A stretch of DNA of 6,256 bases from Salinactinospora qingdaonensis (GCF_039539445.1 NZ_BAABDD010000057.1:1-6256); one strand, 5' to 3'; positions 1 through 5,732 are shown, counted from the first letter of the stretch. Program-made: numbers and translations. Notes: generated by a model from the letters alone, not told the origin.

Positions 1-1835
1 CGGCCACGCTCAACCTGGCCGCCACCGGCGCCCAGTGCGCCCGGATCTTCGAGCCCTACGACGCCGCCTTCGCCGCCGACTGCCTCGACGCCGCCGAGAC
101 CGCCTGGCAGGCCGCCCAGGCCAACCCGGAGGTCTACGCTCCCACCACCGGTGAGGGCGGCGGCGCCTACAGCGACGACGAGGTCAGCGACGAGTTCTAC
201 TGGGCCGCGGCCGAGCTGTTCATCACCACCGGTGAGCAGAGCTACGCCGACGCCGTGACCTCCTCGCCGCTGCACACCGAGGACGTGTTCACCCCCGGCG
301 GATTCAGTTGGCAGTCGGTGGCCGCGCTGGGCCGGTTGAACCTGGCCACGGTGCCCAACGACCTGTCCGACCGTGACCGCGTGCGTGACAGCGTCGTCAC
401 CGGAGCCGACGGCTACCTCGACGCGCTGGGCTCCAGCCCGTGGGACCTGCCCTACGACCCCGAGGACGGGGTGTTCGTGTGGGGCTCCAACAGTCAGGTC
501 CTCAACAACATGGTCGTCATGGCCACCGCCTTCGACCTCACGGGCGAGGCCCAGTACCGCGACGGTGTGCTGCGGGGCATGGACTACATCTTGGGGCGCA
601 ACGCCCTCAACCAGTCCTACGTGACCGGCTACGGCGAGAACGACGCCAAGAACCAGCACAGCCGCTGGTACGCCAACCAGCTCGACTCCAGCCTGCCCAA
701 CCCGCCCGACGGCACCGTGGCTGGCGGCCCCAACTCCAACACGAGTTCGTGGGACCCGGTCGCCCAGGACAACCTGTCCGGGTGCGCGCCGCAGTTCTGC
801 TACATCGACGACATCGAGTCGTGGGCCACCAACGAGCTGACCGTCAACTGGAACGCCCCGCTGGCTTGGATCTCCTCCTTCATCGCCGACCAGACCGGTC
901 AGCAGCAGTCGGAGGACACCACCGCGCCGACGGTGCCGGGGGAGCCCAGCGCCTCGGACGTGACCTCCACCGAAGCCACGCTGTCGTGGGGGGCCTCCAC
1001 CGATTCCGGCGGCAGCGGCCTGGCCGGCTACGAGGTCTACCGCGAAACCAGCAGCGGTGATGAGTTGGTGGCCTCGCCCAGCGGGACCTCCACCACGCTG
1101 AGCGGGCTGGAGCCCGAGACCGAGTACACCTACCACGTGGTCGCCCGCGACCTGGCCGGCAACACCTCCGAGGCCAGCGCGTCGGTGAGCTTCACGACCG
1201 GTGCCCCGCCGGTGGACACCACGCCGCCGACGGTGCCGGGGGAGCCCAGCGCCTCGGACGTGACCACCTCGGCAGCGACCCTGTCGTGGGGGGCCTCCAC
1301 CGATTCCGGCGGCAGCGGCCTGGCCGGCTACGAGGTCTACGAGCAGACCTCCAGTGGTGATGAGTTGGTGGCCTCGCCCAGCGGGACCTCCACCACGCTG
1401 AGCGGGCTGGAGCCGGCCACCGAGTACACCTACTACGTGGTCGCCCGCGACCTGGCCGGCAACACCTCCGAGGCCAGCGCCACGGTCACCTTCACCACCG
1501 ACGAAGAGACCACCGGTGGGGTGTGCGCGGTGGACTACTCGGTGGCCAACGAGTGGAACAGCGGCTTCACCGGCTCGGTGACGGTGACCAACACCGGCGA
1601 CACCGCGATCCAGGACTGGGAGTTGGCCTTCGACTTCACCGCCGGCCAGCAGCTCACCAACGGCTGGAGCGCCCAGTGGAGCCAAAGCGGCACCACCGTG
1701 ACCGCCACCGCGCCCTCCTGGGCCAGTGGCGACCTGGCCCCGGGCGCCTCGGTCACCGCCGGGTTCAACGCCTCCCACAGCGGCGACAACCCGGTGCCCG
1801 AGGAGTTCACCGTCAACGGCACCGCCTGCGACTAG
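1..1835 (+). CDS. Secreted endoglucanase/cellulase, GH9 - FN3 - FN3 - CBM2 (5'-truncated by window edge)
   Basis: This is the C-terminal part of a secreted family 9 glycoside hydrolase that cleaves beta-1,4-glucan in cellulose. Codons are in phase from base 3, giving 610 visible residues; the true start lies outside the window. Residues 1-300 are the end of the GH9 (alpha/alpha)6 barrel. The segment Y-I-D-D-I-E-S-W-A-T-N-E-L-T-V-N-W-N-A at 801-857 fits the second GH9 signature, with its catalytic acid Glu at codon 834-836. The first signature is seen around His 657-659 (S-Y-V-T-G-Y-G-E-N...H-S-R), with Gln where a hydrophobic residue or Pro normally precedes His. Two fibronectin III modules follow (residues about 305-402 and 405-502), then a CBM2 (508-610) bounded by two Cys and carrying exposed-type Trp in N-E-W-N and N-G-W-S-A-Q-W. 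This C-terminal order resembles processive actinobacterial enzymes that start with CBM4 and an Ig-like domain, but that part is not visible. An internal GTG at 255 has no role as a start. Confidence 0.95.
   Translation, partial: ATLNLAATGAQCARIFEPYDAAFAADCLDAAETAWQAAQANPEVYAPTTGEGGGAYSDDEVSDEFYWAAAELFITTGEQSYADAVTSSPLHTEDVFTPGGFSWQSVAALGRLNLATVPNDLSDRDRVRDSVVTGADGYLDALGSSPWDLPYDPEDGVFVWGSNSQVLNNMVVMATAFDLTGEAQYRDGVLRGMDYILGRNALNQSYVTGYGENDAKNQHSRWYANQLDSSLPNPPDGTVAGGPNSNTSSWDPVAQDNLSGCAPQFCYIDDIESWATNELTVNWNAPLAWISSFIADQTGQQQSEDTTAPTVPGEPSASDVTSTEATLSWGASTDSGGSGLAGYEVYRETSSGDELVASPSGTSTTLSGLEPETEYTYHVVARDLAGNTSEASASVSFTTGAPPVDTTPPTVPGEPSASDVTTSAATLSWGASTDSGGSGLAGYEVYEQTSSGDELVASPSGTSTTLSGLEPATEYTYYVVARDLAGNTSEASATVTFTTDEETTGGVCAVDYSVANEWNSGFTGSVTVTNTGDTAIQDWELAFDFTAGQQLTNGWSAQWSQSGTTVTATAPSWASGDLAPGASVTAGFNASHSGDNPVPEEFTVNGTACD
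915..1500 (+). repeat. Tandem 300-bp repeat encoding the two FN3 linker modules
   Basis: Two copies (about 915-1200 and 1215-1500) lie at an exact 300-base period, so 100 codons. By hand count about 25 of 287 aligned bases differ, and long blocks are identical (for example around 985-1040 versus 1285-1340). Differences cluster in short patches (967-980, 1041-1055, 1114-1118, 1181-1189). Each module is a fibronectin III fold: a Pro-rich entry strand, a T-L-S-W-G-A-S-T-D strand, then T-E-Y-T-Y and a V-V-A-R-D strand. They act as spacers between catalytic domain and CBM. Confidence 0.9.
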
Positions 1836-1853
1836 AACTCACCTAACCAACGA

Positions 1854-1881
1854 GGTCGGGGCCTCCGGGGCCACCCCGACC
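1854..1881 (+). terminator. Stem-loop just after the cellulase stop
   Basis: GGTCGGGG (1854-1861) pairs perfectly with CCCCGACC (1874-1881), and the 12-base loop can itself form GCC/GGC pairs. It lies 18 bases after the TAG stop and has no T-run, so it may stabilise the 3' end or pause transcription rather than act as a classic intrinsic terminator. Confidence 0.45.
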
Positions 1882-1888
1882 CATCCCC

Positions 1889-1940
1889 GGCCGCGGCGGT
1901 GACATGACGCAGGGCAGCTCACCGCCGCGGCCCTTTTATG
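1889..1940 (+). terminator. Intrinsic terminator of the cellulase gene
   Basis: A perfect 14-bp stem, GGCCGCGGCGGTGA (1889-1902) with its complement at 1919-1932, closes a 16-base loop and is followed by CTTTTATG. The stem is very GC-rich and the T-run follows directly on the plus strand. This is the best intrinsic terminator in the window, 53 bases past the cellulase stop codon. Confidence 0.8.
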
Positions 1941-1950
1941 TCTGTGCCGA

Positions 1951-1976
1951 GTGCCGGCCGAGGCCACGGCCGGCAC
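1951..1976. repeat. Perfect 10-bp inverted repeat
   Basis: GTGCCGGCCG (1951-1960) and CGGCCGGCAC (1967-1976) form a perfect stem with a 6-base loop (AGGCCA). No T-run follows on either strand. It is the third stem-loop in a row after the cellulase and could be a backup termination or pause site. Confidence 0.5.
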
Positions 1977-2126
1977 GCGCCACGCCTCGGGGACCCATCG
2001 GGTCCGTCCGCACCGCGTGGCCACGGCCCCACAGAAACGAAAGACTGGGATCGAGGCAGCGTGAACGGTTCTTCCGTCGTTCGCGCCTGGGAGCGATGCT
2101 CGCTGGTGAGTCGGCACCTTCCTAGG

Positions 2127-2160
2127 CTGCCGAGATCGCGAAGCGATCGAGGTACGAGCG
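2127..2160 (+). repeat. Dispersed 34-bp repeat, copy 1
   Basis: This 34-base stretch matches 5837-5870 in reverse complement with a single mismatch (T at 2153 against the C-equivalent in the other copy); the match stops sharply at both ends. It contains the small hairpin GATCGC-GAA-GCGATC. Both copies lie in intergenic DNA between convergent transcription units. Its right end (2151-2160) is also the left arm of the stem-loop at 2151-2182. Confidence 0.8.
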
Positions 2161-2187
2161 ATGGGAGGCCATCGCTCGTACCTTTGT
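2151..2187 (+). terminator. Terminator-like stem-loop between convergent genes
   Basis: GGTACGAGCGATGG (2151-2164) and its exact complement (2169-2182) form a 14-bp stem with the 4-base loop GAGG, followed by TTTGTT on the plus strand. It begins 21 bases beyond the stop of the minus-strand gene ending at 2208. The T-run favours plus-strand termination, but the perfect stem could also stop transcripts arriving on the minus strand. Confidence 0.65.
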
Positions 2188-2207
2188 TCCATGCCATCCA
2201 GAGGTGT

Positions 2208-3044
2208 CTAGCGCCCACCGTCTCCAAGGTCGTCGACGACCGCCGGGTTGGCGAGGTGCTCGCGAGCCGAGGGGGCGGCGCGGTAGCGGCGGATCGCGGC
2301 GAGCACCGGTTCGGGAGCGTGGCGGAGGAACTGGCAGGGGTAGCCCATGTCCATGCCGTAGGAGCCCCGGTTGATCCCATGCAGCCAGCGGTTCGGCCCG
2401 GTCAGCACGATCGCGTCCGCGGAACGGGCGCGCACCTTGATGTAGCTGCCGACCGGGCCAGTGGCCTTCGTACCGTCGCTACGCAGCGCAACGTCAGCGA
2501 GATCATCCCAGCGCACCCACGCCCGGCCGGCGGGCGCGCGCAGGTAGATCCCCTCAGGCAGCAGCGCGATCCCGCCCCTGGCTCGCAGCGCCGAAGCCAC
2601 CCCTAGCGTGCCGAAGGAGCCGAACACCCCGATCGTGACAGCGCCGAGGACAGCGGCGAAGAGGCTGCCACTCGCCTCGCCCGGCGGCGCGCTCGGGCTG
2701 GAGGCAAGCGTGTCCGTAAGGAGGGCGGCACCTATGAGTACGAAGGCGGCGGAGCCGAGGGCGGTGATGGCTCCCGTCCTCCGCTTGCTGGGGAAGATGA
2801 CGCCCACCGGATGAGCGGTGTACTTCTCGGCGCCCGGCAGGGTGCCGTGCTCGAGCGGCGGAGTCTGGCCTTGCCGCGTGCTCGAGCGGCCCGTGCGCTG
2901 CCACGTCAGGGATAAGTAGACGGCCCCGCCGCCACCGAAGAACACCAGGAAAACCAGCCCGCCCACCGGCTCGCCGGTTAGCGCCACCACCGCGGAGACG
3001 GCCGTGAGCGCGCTGAACAGCGCGATATCGCGTACTCTGCGCAT
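2208..3044 (-). CDS. Four-helix membrane protein with PH-like C-terminal domain (hypothetical)
   Basis: This encodes 278 residues, ATG at 3044-3042 and TAG at 2210-2208. I do not recognise a named gene. Hydrophobic segments at about residues 7-23, 27-46, 91-109 and 127-150 predict two helical hairpins. A basic loop (50-90) lies between the pairs, and a Ser/Pro-rich loop (112-126) separates helices 3 and 4. From about 157 the chain turns soluble: G-I-A-L-L-P-E-G-I-Y-L-R, then V-R-W-D-D-L and I-V-L-T-G. This beta-strand pattern is that of bacterial PH-like domains attached to membrane helices, which infer a cytoplasmic membrane-associated role. The tail (250-278) is charged. The ribosome binding site is weak (TAGACGG just before ATG). 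It follows the minus-strand gene ending at 3081 by 36 bases, so co-transcription is likely. Function is unknown; the PH-like assignment is moderate. Confidence 0.8.
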   Translation of the reverse strand: MRRVRDIALFSALTAVSAVVALTGEPVGGLVFLVFFGGGGAVYLSLTWQRTGRSSTRQGQTPPLEHGTLPGAEKYTAHPVGVIFPSKRRTGAITALGSAAFVLIGAALLTDTLASSPSAPPGEASGSLFAAVLGAVTIGVFGSFGTLGVASALRARGGIALLPEGIYLRAPAGRAWVRWDDLADVALRSDGTKATGPVGSYIKVRARSADAIVLTGPNRWLHGINRGSYGMDMGYPCQFLRHAPEPVLAAIRRYRAAPSAREHLANPAVVDDLGDGGR

Positions 3045-3080
3045 CCGTCTACGCTAGGGGCTCGCATGGTCGGAGCCGAG

Positions 3081-3929
3081 TTACCCTTGGTCCTTTGCTT
3101 GGGGGGTGAGCAGATAGCCGTCAAGGGAATCGAGAGTCGAGGCCGGCACGACCGGCTCGCCGTCGTCGCCGACGACCACGCGCCAGTCACCCTCTTCCCA
3201 GCGCAGGTCGACCATGTCAGAGGTCATGTCCCCGGTTTCGCCGGGAGGTGTCAGCGCCACGTCCACACGGGCGCGGTAGTCGTCGTAGCCCACTAGCGTG
3301 ACTCCGGCGATCCGGCCCTGGGTGGCCTGGTCGAGGACGACGCCCTCCGCGGCCAAGCGGGTCAGGACCGTCTGCTTGCCCTCGCCTTCGGCGTAGGTGC
3401 GCTCGACCGTCTCTTGGACCAGCTCGGGGGTGTCGAGCATCGCGGTGTAGTTCGCGGCCGCCAGCACCGCGCCTGTGGGTGACTGGGCGAAGCAGTACCG
3501 GAAACCGTTGCCTTCGACGACGCCCGGCCCCTGACCGATCACGGTGGGGACCCGCACGTTGCCCGCAAAGCCGTTCCAGTCGGTGGCCTCCGGCCACGCA
3601 TCGAATGTCGTCTGCTCGCTCTCCTCGCTTGCGGCCAGCCCGCAGGTGCTCGCGCTGCCGTCGGGGAACCCTGGCGGGGCGCTGGCCAACGGAGTTTCCG
3701 AGGCTTGCGGGGCGGATTGCTCGTCGCCGGGGCTCGCTTCCTGACTCGCCTGCGCTGCGGCGGCCATGTCGCCTTGGCTGTCGTCGGCGGTGGCGATGAG
3801 GGCGCCGGCCGTGGCGCTCATCCCCAGCAGCACGGTCGCCACGACCAGGGTCGCCACAACCACGAATCCCCGGGGGCTGAGTAGACCATCGGTAGCGCCG
3901 TTGCTCTTGGACGCCTCGTGAATCGACAC
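3081..3929 (-). CDS. Single-pass membrane-anchored protein, DUF8175-like (actinobacterial mobile-element type)
   Basis: I place the start at GTG 3929-3927, giving 282 residues. The frame is open upstream to 4166, but that extension encodes an Arg/Pro-rich stretch unlike a protein N-terminus. A short polar N-terminus is followed by one helix (about 21-46, V-V-V-A-T-L-V-V-A-T-V-L-L-G), then an Ala/Ser/Pro/Glu linker (47-95) and a folded domain (96-282). That domain has two Cys (96 in S-T-C-G-L, 146 in R-Y-C-F-A) that could form a disulfide outside the cell, and the segment F-A-Q-S-P-T-G-A-V-L-A-A-A-N. From memory, this last pattern is typical of actinobacterial DUF8175-type proteins often found in integrative and conjugative elements. 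Late W-E-E-G-D-W-R-V resembles NTF2-like strand pairs. A role in a membrane transfer apparatus is inference only. TAA stop at 3083-3081; downstream partner starts at 3044. Confidence 0.75.
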   Translation of the reverse strand: MSIHEASKSNGATDGLLSPRGFVVVATLVVATVLLGMSATAGALIATADDSQGDMAAAAQASQEASPGDEQSAPQASETPLASAPPGFPDGSASTCGLAASEESEQTTFDAWPEATDWNGFAGNVRVPTVIGQGPGVVEGNGFRYCFAQSPTGAVLAAANYTAMLDTPELVQETVERTYAEGEGKQTVLTRLAAEGVVLDQATQGRIAGVTLVGYDDYRARVDVALTPPGETGDMTSDMVDLRWEEGDWRVVVGDDGEPVVPASTLDSLDGYLLTPQAKDQG

Positions 3930-4196
3930 AGGGCTCGCTTTCCAGTCACGAAAAGGCAGGACACACGTGAGGAGATAGAGCGCGTTGAGTTTTGCCCTTG
4001 GCCACGTTCCCTGCTGCGGGGGCTCGGGCCGCGCAGCTACGACGGGTGTGGCACACCACCGTCGACGTTGCCCGCCGCAACGGAGTGAGGGCAGCGGTCT
4101 CGGTGCACGCCGACCTCCAGAACCGGGCGGCAAGCGCGGCCACGTCAACTCTTGGTGAGCCACCACGCGCGTGCGCGTAGCCGACCACGCCAGCTA

Positions 4197-4262
4197 ATCA
4201 GAGAAATCCGCAAAAAACATAATGGTTACATGTAGATTGTCCCATTTGTCCGATATTTTTCC
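4197..4262. promoter_or_regulatory. AT-rich promoter/operator island with TTGTCC direct repeats
   Basis: This short island contains A and T runs (AAAAAA near 4212, TTTTT at 4256-4260) in otherwise very GC-rich DNA. It has TTGTCC twice at a 9-base period (4237-4242 and 4246-4251) and an 8-bp palindrome TACATGTA (4227-4234). On the minus strand GGGACA followed 16 bases later by TATGTT is a plausible -35/-10 pair for the gene at 3929; on the plus strand GATATT could be a -10 for the small gene at 4577. Which direction fires is not decidable from sequence alone. Confidence 0.4.
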
Positions 4263-4377
4263 GGTGTCGCACGAGTCGATATGGCGGACCCCGCGGAACT
4301 GCCACCATCTCGCGAGCAGACCGGAAGCGCGACCGCGCCTCCCGACGCGCGACGCGGGCGGGTGGTGTTCTCGCTTC

Positions 4378-4392
4378 GCTCGTGGGACGAGC
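4378..4392. repeat. Small perfect hairpin in the leader region
   Basis: GCTCGT (4378-4383), loop GGG, ACGAGC (4387-4392). The preceding bases, from about 4361, resemble the left half of the fold-back element near 5818-5844 (shared GTGTTC and CGCTCGTG), so this may be a degenerate relative of that repeat. Confidence 0.4.
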
Positions 4393-4394
4393 TT

Positions 4395-4459
4395 CATGAT
4401 CGCGGCGAGGATACCTGGCCGGCGAGGATCGCCGAGTAGACATCCTCACCGCGATCATG
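4395..4459. repeat. Long inverted repeat, 18-base arms
   Basis: CATGATCGCGGCGAGGAT (4395-4412) pairs with 4442-4459 with a single mismatch (a C that becomes a C-A pair, or G-T on the other strand). The 29-base interior contains its own hairpin, GGCG-AGGAT-CGCC (4421-4433), and repeats GGCGAGGAT directly (4404-4412 and 4421-4429). It lies 118 bases before the start of the 93-residue protein gene and is probably transcribed as part of its leader. Confidence 0.7.
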
Positions 4460-4487
4460 GCGCCGTCGGCGGATCGTGTGCCCGCTG

Positions 4488-4502
4488 TCTCGCCAGGCGA
4501 GA
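4488..4502. promoter_or_regulatory. 15-bp inverted repeat, possible operator or leader hairpin
   Basis: TCTCGCC-A-GGCGAGA is a perfect 7+1+7 inverted repeat. The one-base centre suits a dimeric repressor site; as RNA it would form a 6-bp stem with a CAG loop. It lies directly between the 18-base-arm repeat and the terminator-like structure. Its left arm (TCGCC) could alternatively pair with GGCGA at 4513-4517 and so break the terminator stem, which is an untested inference. Confidence 0.4.
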
Positions 4503-4510
4503 ACGTCGTA

Positions 4511-4548
4511 GGGGCGACGCGCGAGCGTGGCATGAGCCGCCCCTTTTT
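4511..4548 (+). terminator. Branched terminator-like hairpin in the leader of the small gene
   Basis: GGGGC (4511-4515) pairs with GCCCC (4539-4543) and is followed at once by TTTTT (4544-4548). Inside are two mini-stems, ACGC-GCGA-GCGT (4517-4528) and GGC-ATGA-GCC (4529-4538), giving a compact three-way junction. It ends 28 bases before the ATG at 4577. It either ends an upstream transcript or is an attenuator controlling the gene at 4577. Confidence 0.55.
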
Positions 4549-4576
4549 GAGCCCTCTGCCTGAATCGGAGAGCCCC

Positions 4577-4858
4577 ATGGACGCACCGGCACCTCAGGAC
4601 ATCCACGCTTCGATCGACGCCGCCTTCGGTTCCGAGGTCGAGCGGGACGTGAACTCCTTCAGCTCCGGAGCTGTCTCCGTCACCATCCGCGACCAGGGCC
4701 GTGTCGCACTCATCGACGGCCCCTCCGACGGCGAGTGGGGTGTCTCCATCGACCCCGACGACACCACGGCCACGGCCGACCACGACGACCACGACACGGT
4801 CGCCATCTCCTTCGAGGTGGCCCTCGACATCGCCCACGACGCGCTGCGCGCCTCCTGA
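4577..4858 (+). CDS. Small acidic protein of unknown function (93 aa)
   Basis: I do not recognise this family. I chose ATG 4577 because a good ribosome binding site (CGGAGAG, 4567-4573) lies just before it. An in-frame GTG at 4457 would add 40 residues encoded by the structured leader and is unlikely. Codon use is strongly coding, with G or C in almost every third position. The protein is acidic, has no Cys or Lys and no membrane helix, so is probably cytoplasmic. Predicted order is a short N-terminal helix (8-17), beta strands (31-38, 42-47, 53-58), an Asp/His-rich stretch (59-73, D-P-D-D-T-T and D-H-D-D-H-D) and a C-terminal helix (75-92, V-A-I-S-F-E-V-A-L-D-I-A-H-D-A-L). The Asp/His cluster could bind a metal, but nothing shows that it does. 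It stands alone between a structured leader and a strong stem-loop, so is likely monocistronic. Confidence 0.8.
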   Translation: MDAPAPQDIHASIDAAFGSEVERDVNSFSSGAVSVTIRDQGRVALIDGPSDGEWGVSIDPDDTTATADHDDHDTVAISFEVALDIAHDALRAS

Positions 4859-4923
4859 CGGTCTCTCGAAGCTCCCTTTCCCCGGTGCTTTGCCACAGCA
4901 CCGGGGGCGGTTCGAGACGACCG
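4859..4923 (+). terminator. Two-tier stem-loop directly after the small gene
   Basis: An inner perfect 10-bp stem, CCCCGGTGCT (4880-4889) with AGCACCGGGG (4897-4906) and a 7-base loop, sits inside an outer stem, CGGTCTCTCGAA (4859-4870) with 4911-4923, in which only one base is bulged. An asymmetric internal loop (4871-4879 and 4907-4910) separates the tiers. It starts at the base after the TGA stop. No T-run follows, but the fold is strong enough to act as a 3' end or pause structure. It also separates the small gene from the pglX remnant. Confidence 0.6.
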
Positions 4924-4993
4924 CTCGTCACGTTCGTTCGTAACCGAGCCGCGTCGGCGTGAAGTTGACGCGCCGCGCGCCGACCCTGACGCG

Positions 4994-5657
4994 GTGTCGG
5001 TGGCCGAGCTGTACGCTCCCCACACCGATCTGGAAAAGGTGGTCGCCGACTTGGTGCCGACCGAGCACGTGCCCTACCTGGCCGCGATGCGCTACAAGGA
5101 CAAGGGGCTGGCCAAGCGCGCCGAGTGGGAGAAGGTGTGGGAGCAGCAGCGCGCCGAGGACGCCGCCGAGGACGAGCAGCGAAAGAAGAAGATCCGCGAC
5201 GAGATCCCCACACCGCCCAAGTACGCTTCCGCCGACTTCCGGCAGACCTCCTGCTGGCGCAATCGCGGCAAGCTCGACGTGCCCAAGGAGCGGTTCATCT
5301 CCTACCCCTACGCCGGGCGCGACGGCGCGAGCAGCACCAAGGACGGGTCGCTGCTGCTGGGCTGGGCCGGTTTCGACCACCGCGAGCAGGCGCAGGCGCT
5401 GGCCATGCTGATCGTCGATCGGGAGCAGGGCGACGGTTGGGGCGGCGAGAAGCTGACGCCGCTACTGGCGGGCATGCGTGAGGTGCTGCCCTGGGTGGCG
5501 CAGTGGCACGGCGACTTCGACCCGCTCTACGGCGGGCAGCCCCGCCGACTACTTCGCCGGGTTCGTCTCGCAGACCGCCGACCGTCTCGGACTCACCGAC
5601 GAAGCCCTCGCAGACTGGCGCCCTCCGTCGACCGGACGCGGCCGCAAGAAGGGGTAG
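4994..5657 (+). pseudogene. pglX: Remnant of pglX: C-terminal part of the BREX-2 adenine-specific DNA methyltransferase, truncated and frameshifted
   Basis: PglX is the large methyltransferase of BREX-2 (Pgl) phage defence, which marks host DNA with N6-methyladenine. Only its last quarter or less is present. Recognisable segments are L-V-P-T-E-H-V-P-Y-L-A-A-M-R-Y, L-A-K-R-A-E-W-E-K-V-W-E-Q-Q-R, then G-K-L-D-V-P-K-E-R-F-I-S-Y-P, L-L-L-G-W-A-G-F-D-H-R-E-Q-A-Q-A-L and V-A-Q-W-H-G-D-F-D-P. The SAM-binding and N-P-P-Y type catalytic motifs are absent. At 5531-5537 (GGCGGGC) one extra G throws the frame: dropping it restores S-P-A-D-Y-F-A-G-F-V, a typical A-D-R-L-G-L-T helix, W-R-P-P and a TAG at 5655-5657. 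The left limit is uncertain; the frame is open back to 4859 but similarity fades before about 4960. No ribosome binding site precedes GTG 4994, so it is probably not translated. No other pgl or brx gene is in the window. Confidence 0.8.
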
Positions 5658-5690
5658 TGCCACGATTCCGGCAAGCGCGGAGCGCTATGT

Positions 5691-5715
5691 CGGACAAAGA
5701 GTGCAACTATGTCCG
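5691..5715. promoter_or_regulatory. Imperfect 25-bp inverted repeat, operator-like
   Basis: CGGACAAAG (5691-5699) and CTATGTCCG (5707-5715) are inverted with one mismatch around a 7-base centre (AGTGCAA). The half-site CGGACAAA recurs in reverse orientation in the AT-rich island (TTTGTCCG, 4245-4252). It sits 33 bases after the pglX stop and has no obvious gene to control, so it may be a stranded operator. Confidence 0.4.
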
Positions 5716-5732
5716 TGAAGAAGCGTCGCTAA

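Larger units (their letters stand above)
1836..2207. other. Non-coding convergent junction between the cellulase and the membrane-gene pair
   Basis: I find no credible gene in this stretch: open frames here are GC-rich shadows without a ribosome binding site or recognisable protein. It holds stem-loops at 1854-1881, 1889-1932, 1951-1976 and 2151-2182, listed separately, plus two minor ones: a perfect 6-bp stem with ATC loop at 1991-2005 and a 10-bp palindrome at 2016-2025. One copy of the dispersed repeat is at 2127-2160. Genes on both sides read into it, so it is a termination zone. Confidence 0.7.
3930..4576. other. Long divergent intergenic region (647 bp)
   Basis: The genes at 3929 (-) and 4577 (+) diverge from here. 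The part from 3930 to 4190 has ordinary GC content and weakly supported open frames, such as 3992-4180 (+), which begins TTG and has protein-like codon use in its middle but no recognisable family; it may be a gene relic. From 4197 to 4262 the sequence is sharply AT-rich and promoter-like. From 4378 to 4548 it is packed with inverted repeats that would form the 5' leader of the downstream small gene. No tRNA or attachment site was seen. Confidence 0.6.

Noticed and set aside
1938..2606. Long plus-strand frame antisense to the four-helix protein gene
   Set aside because: It is a high-GC shadow crossing terminators and running opposite a well-supported gene.
3930..4166. N-terminal extension of the membrane-anchored protein to 4166
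   Set aside because: The added 79 residues are Arg/Pro/Trp-rich and unlike a folded or signal region, while GTG 3929 places the membrane helix near the N-terminus as expected.
3992..4180. Plus-strand 62-residue frame
   Set aside because: It starts with TTG without a clear ribosome binding site and matches nothing I recognise. Codon use is fair in the middle, so it is mentioned only as a possible relic.
4457..4576. Earlier GTG start (4457) for the 93-residue protein
   Set aside because: The extra 40 codons overlap the inverted repeats and terminator-like hairpin, and the good ribosome binding site is at 4567-4573 in front of ATG 4577.
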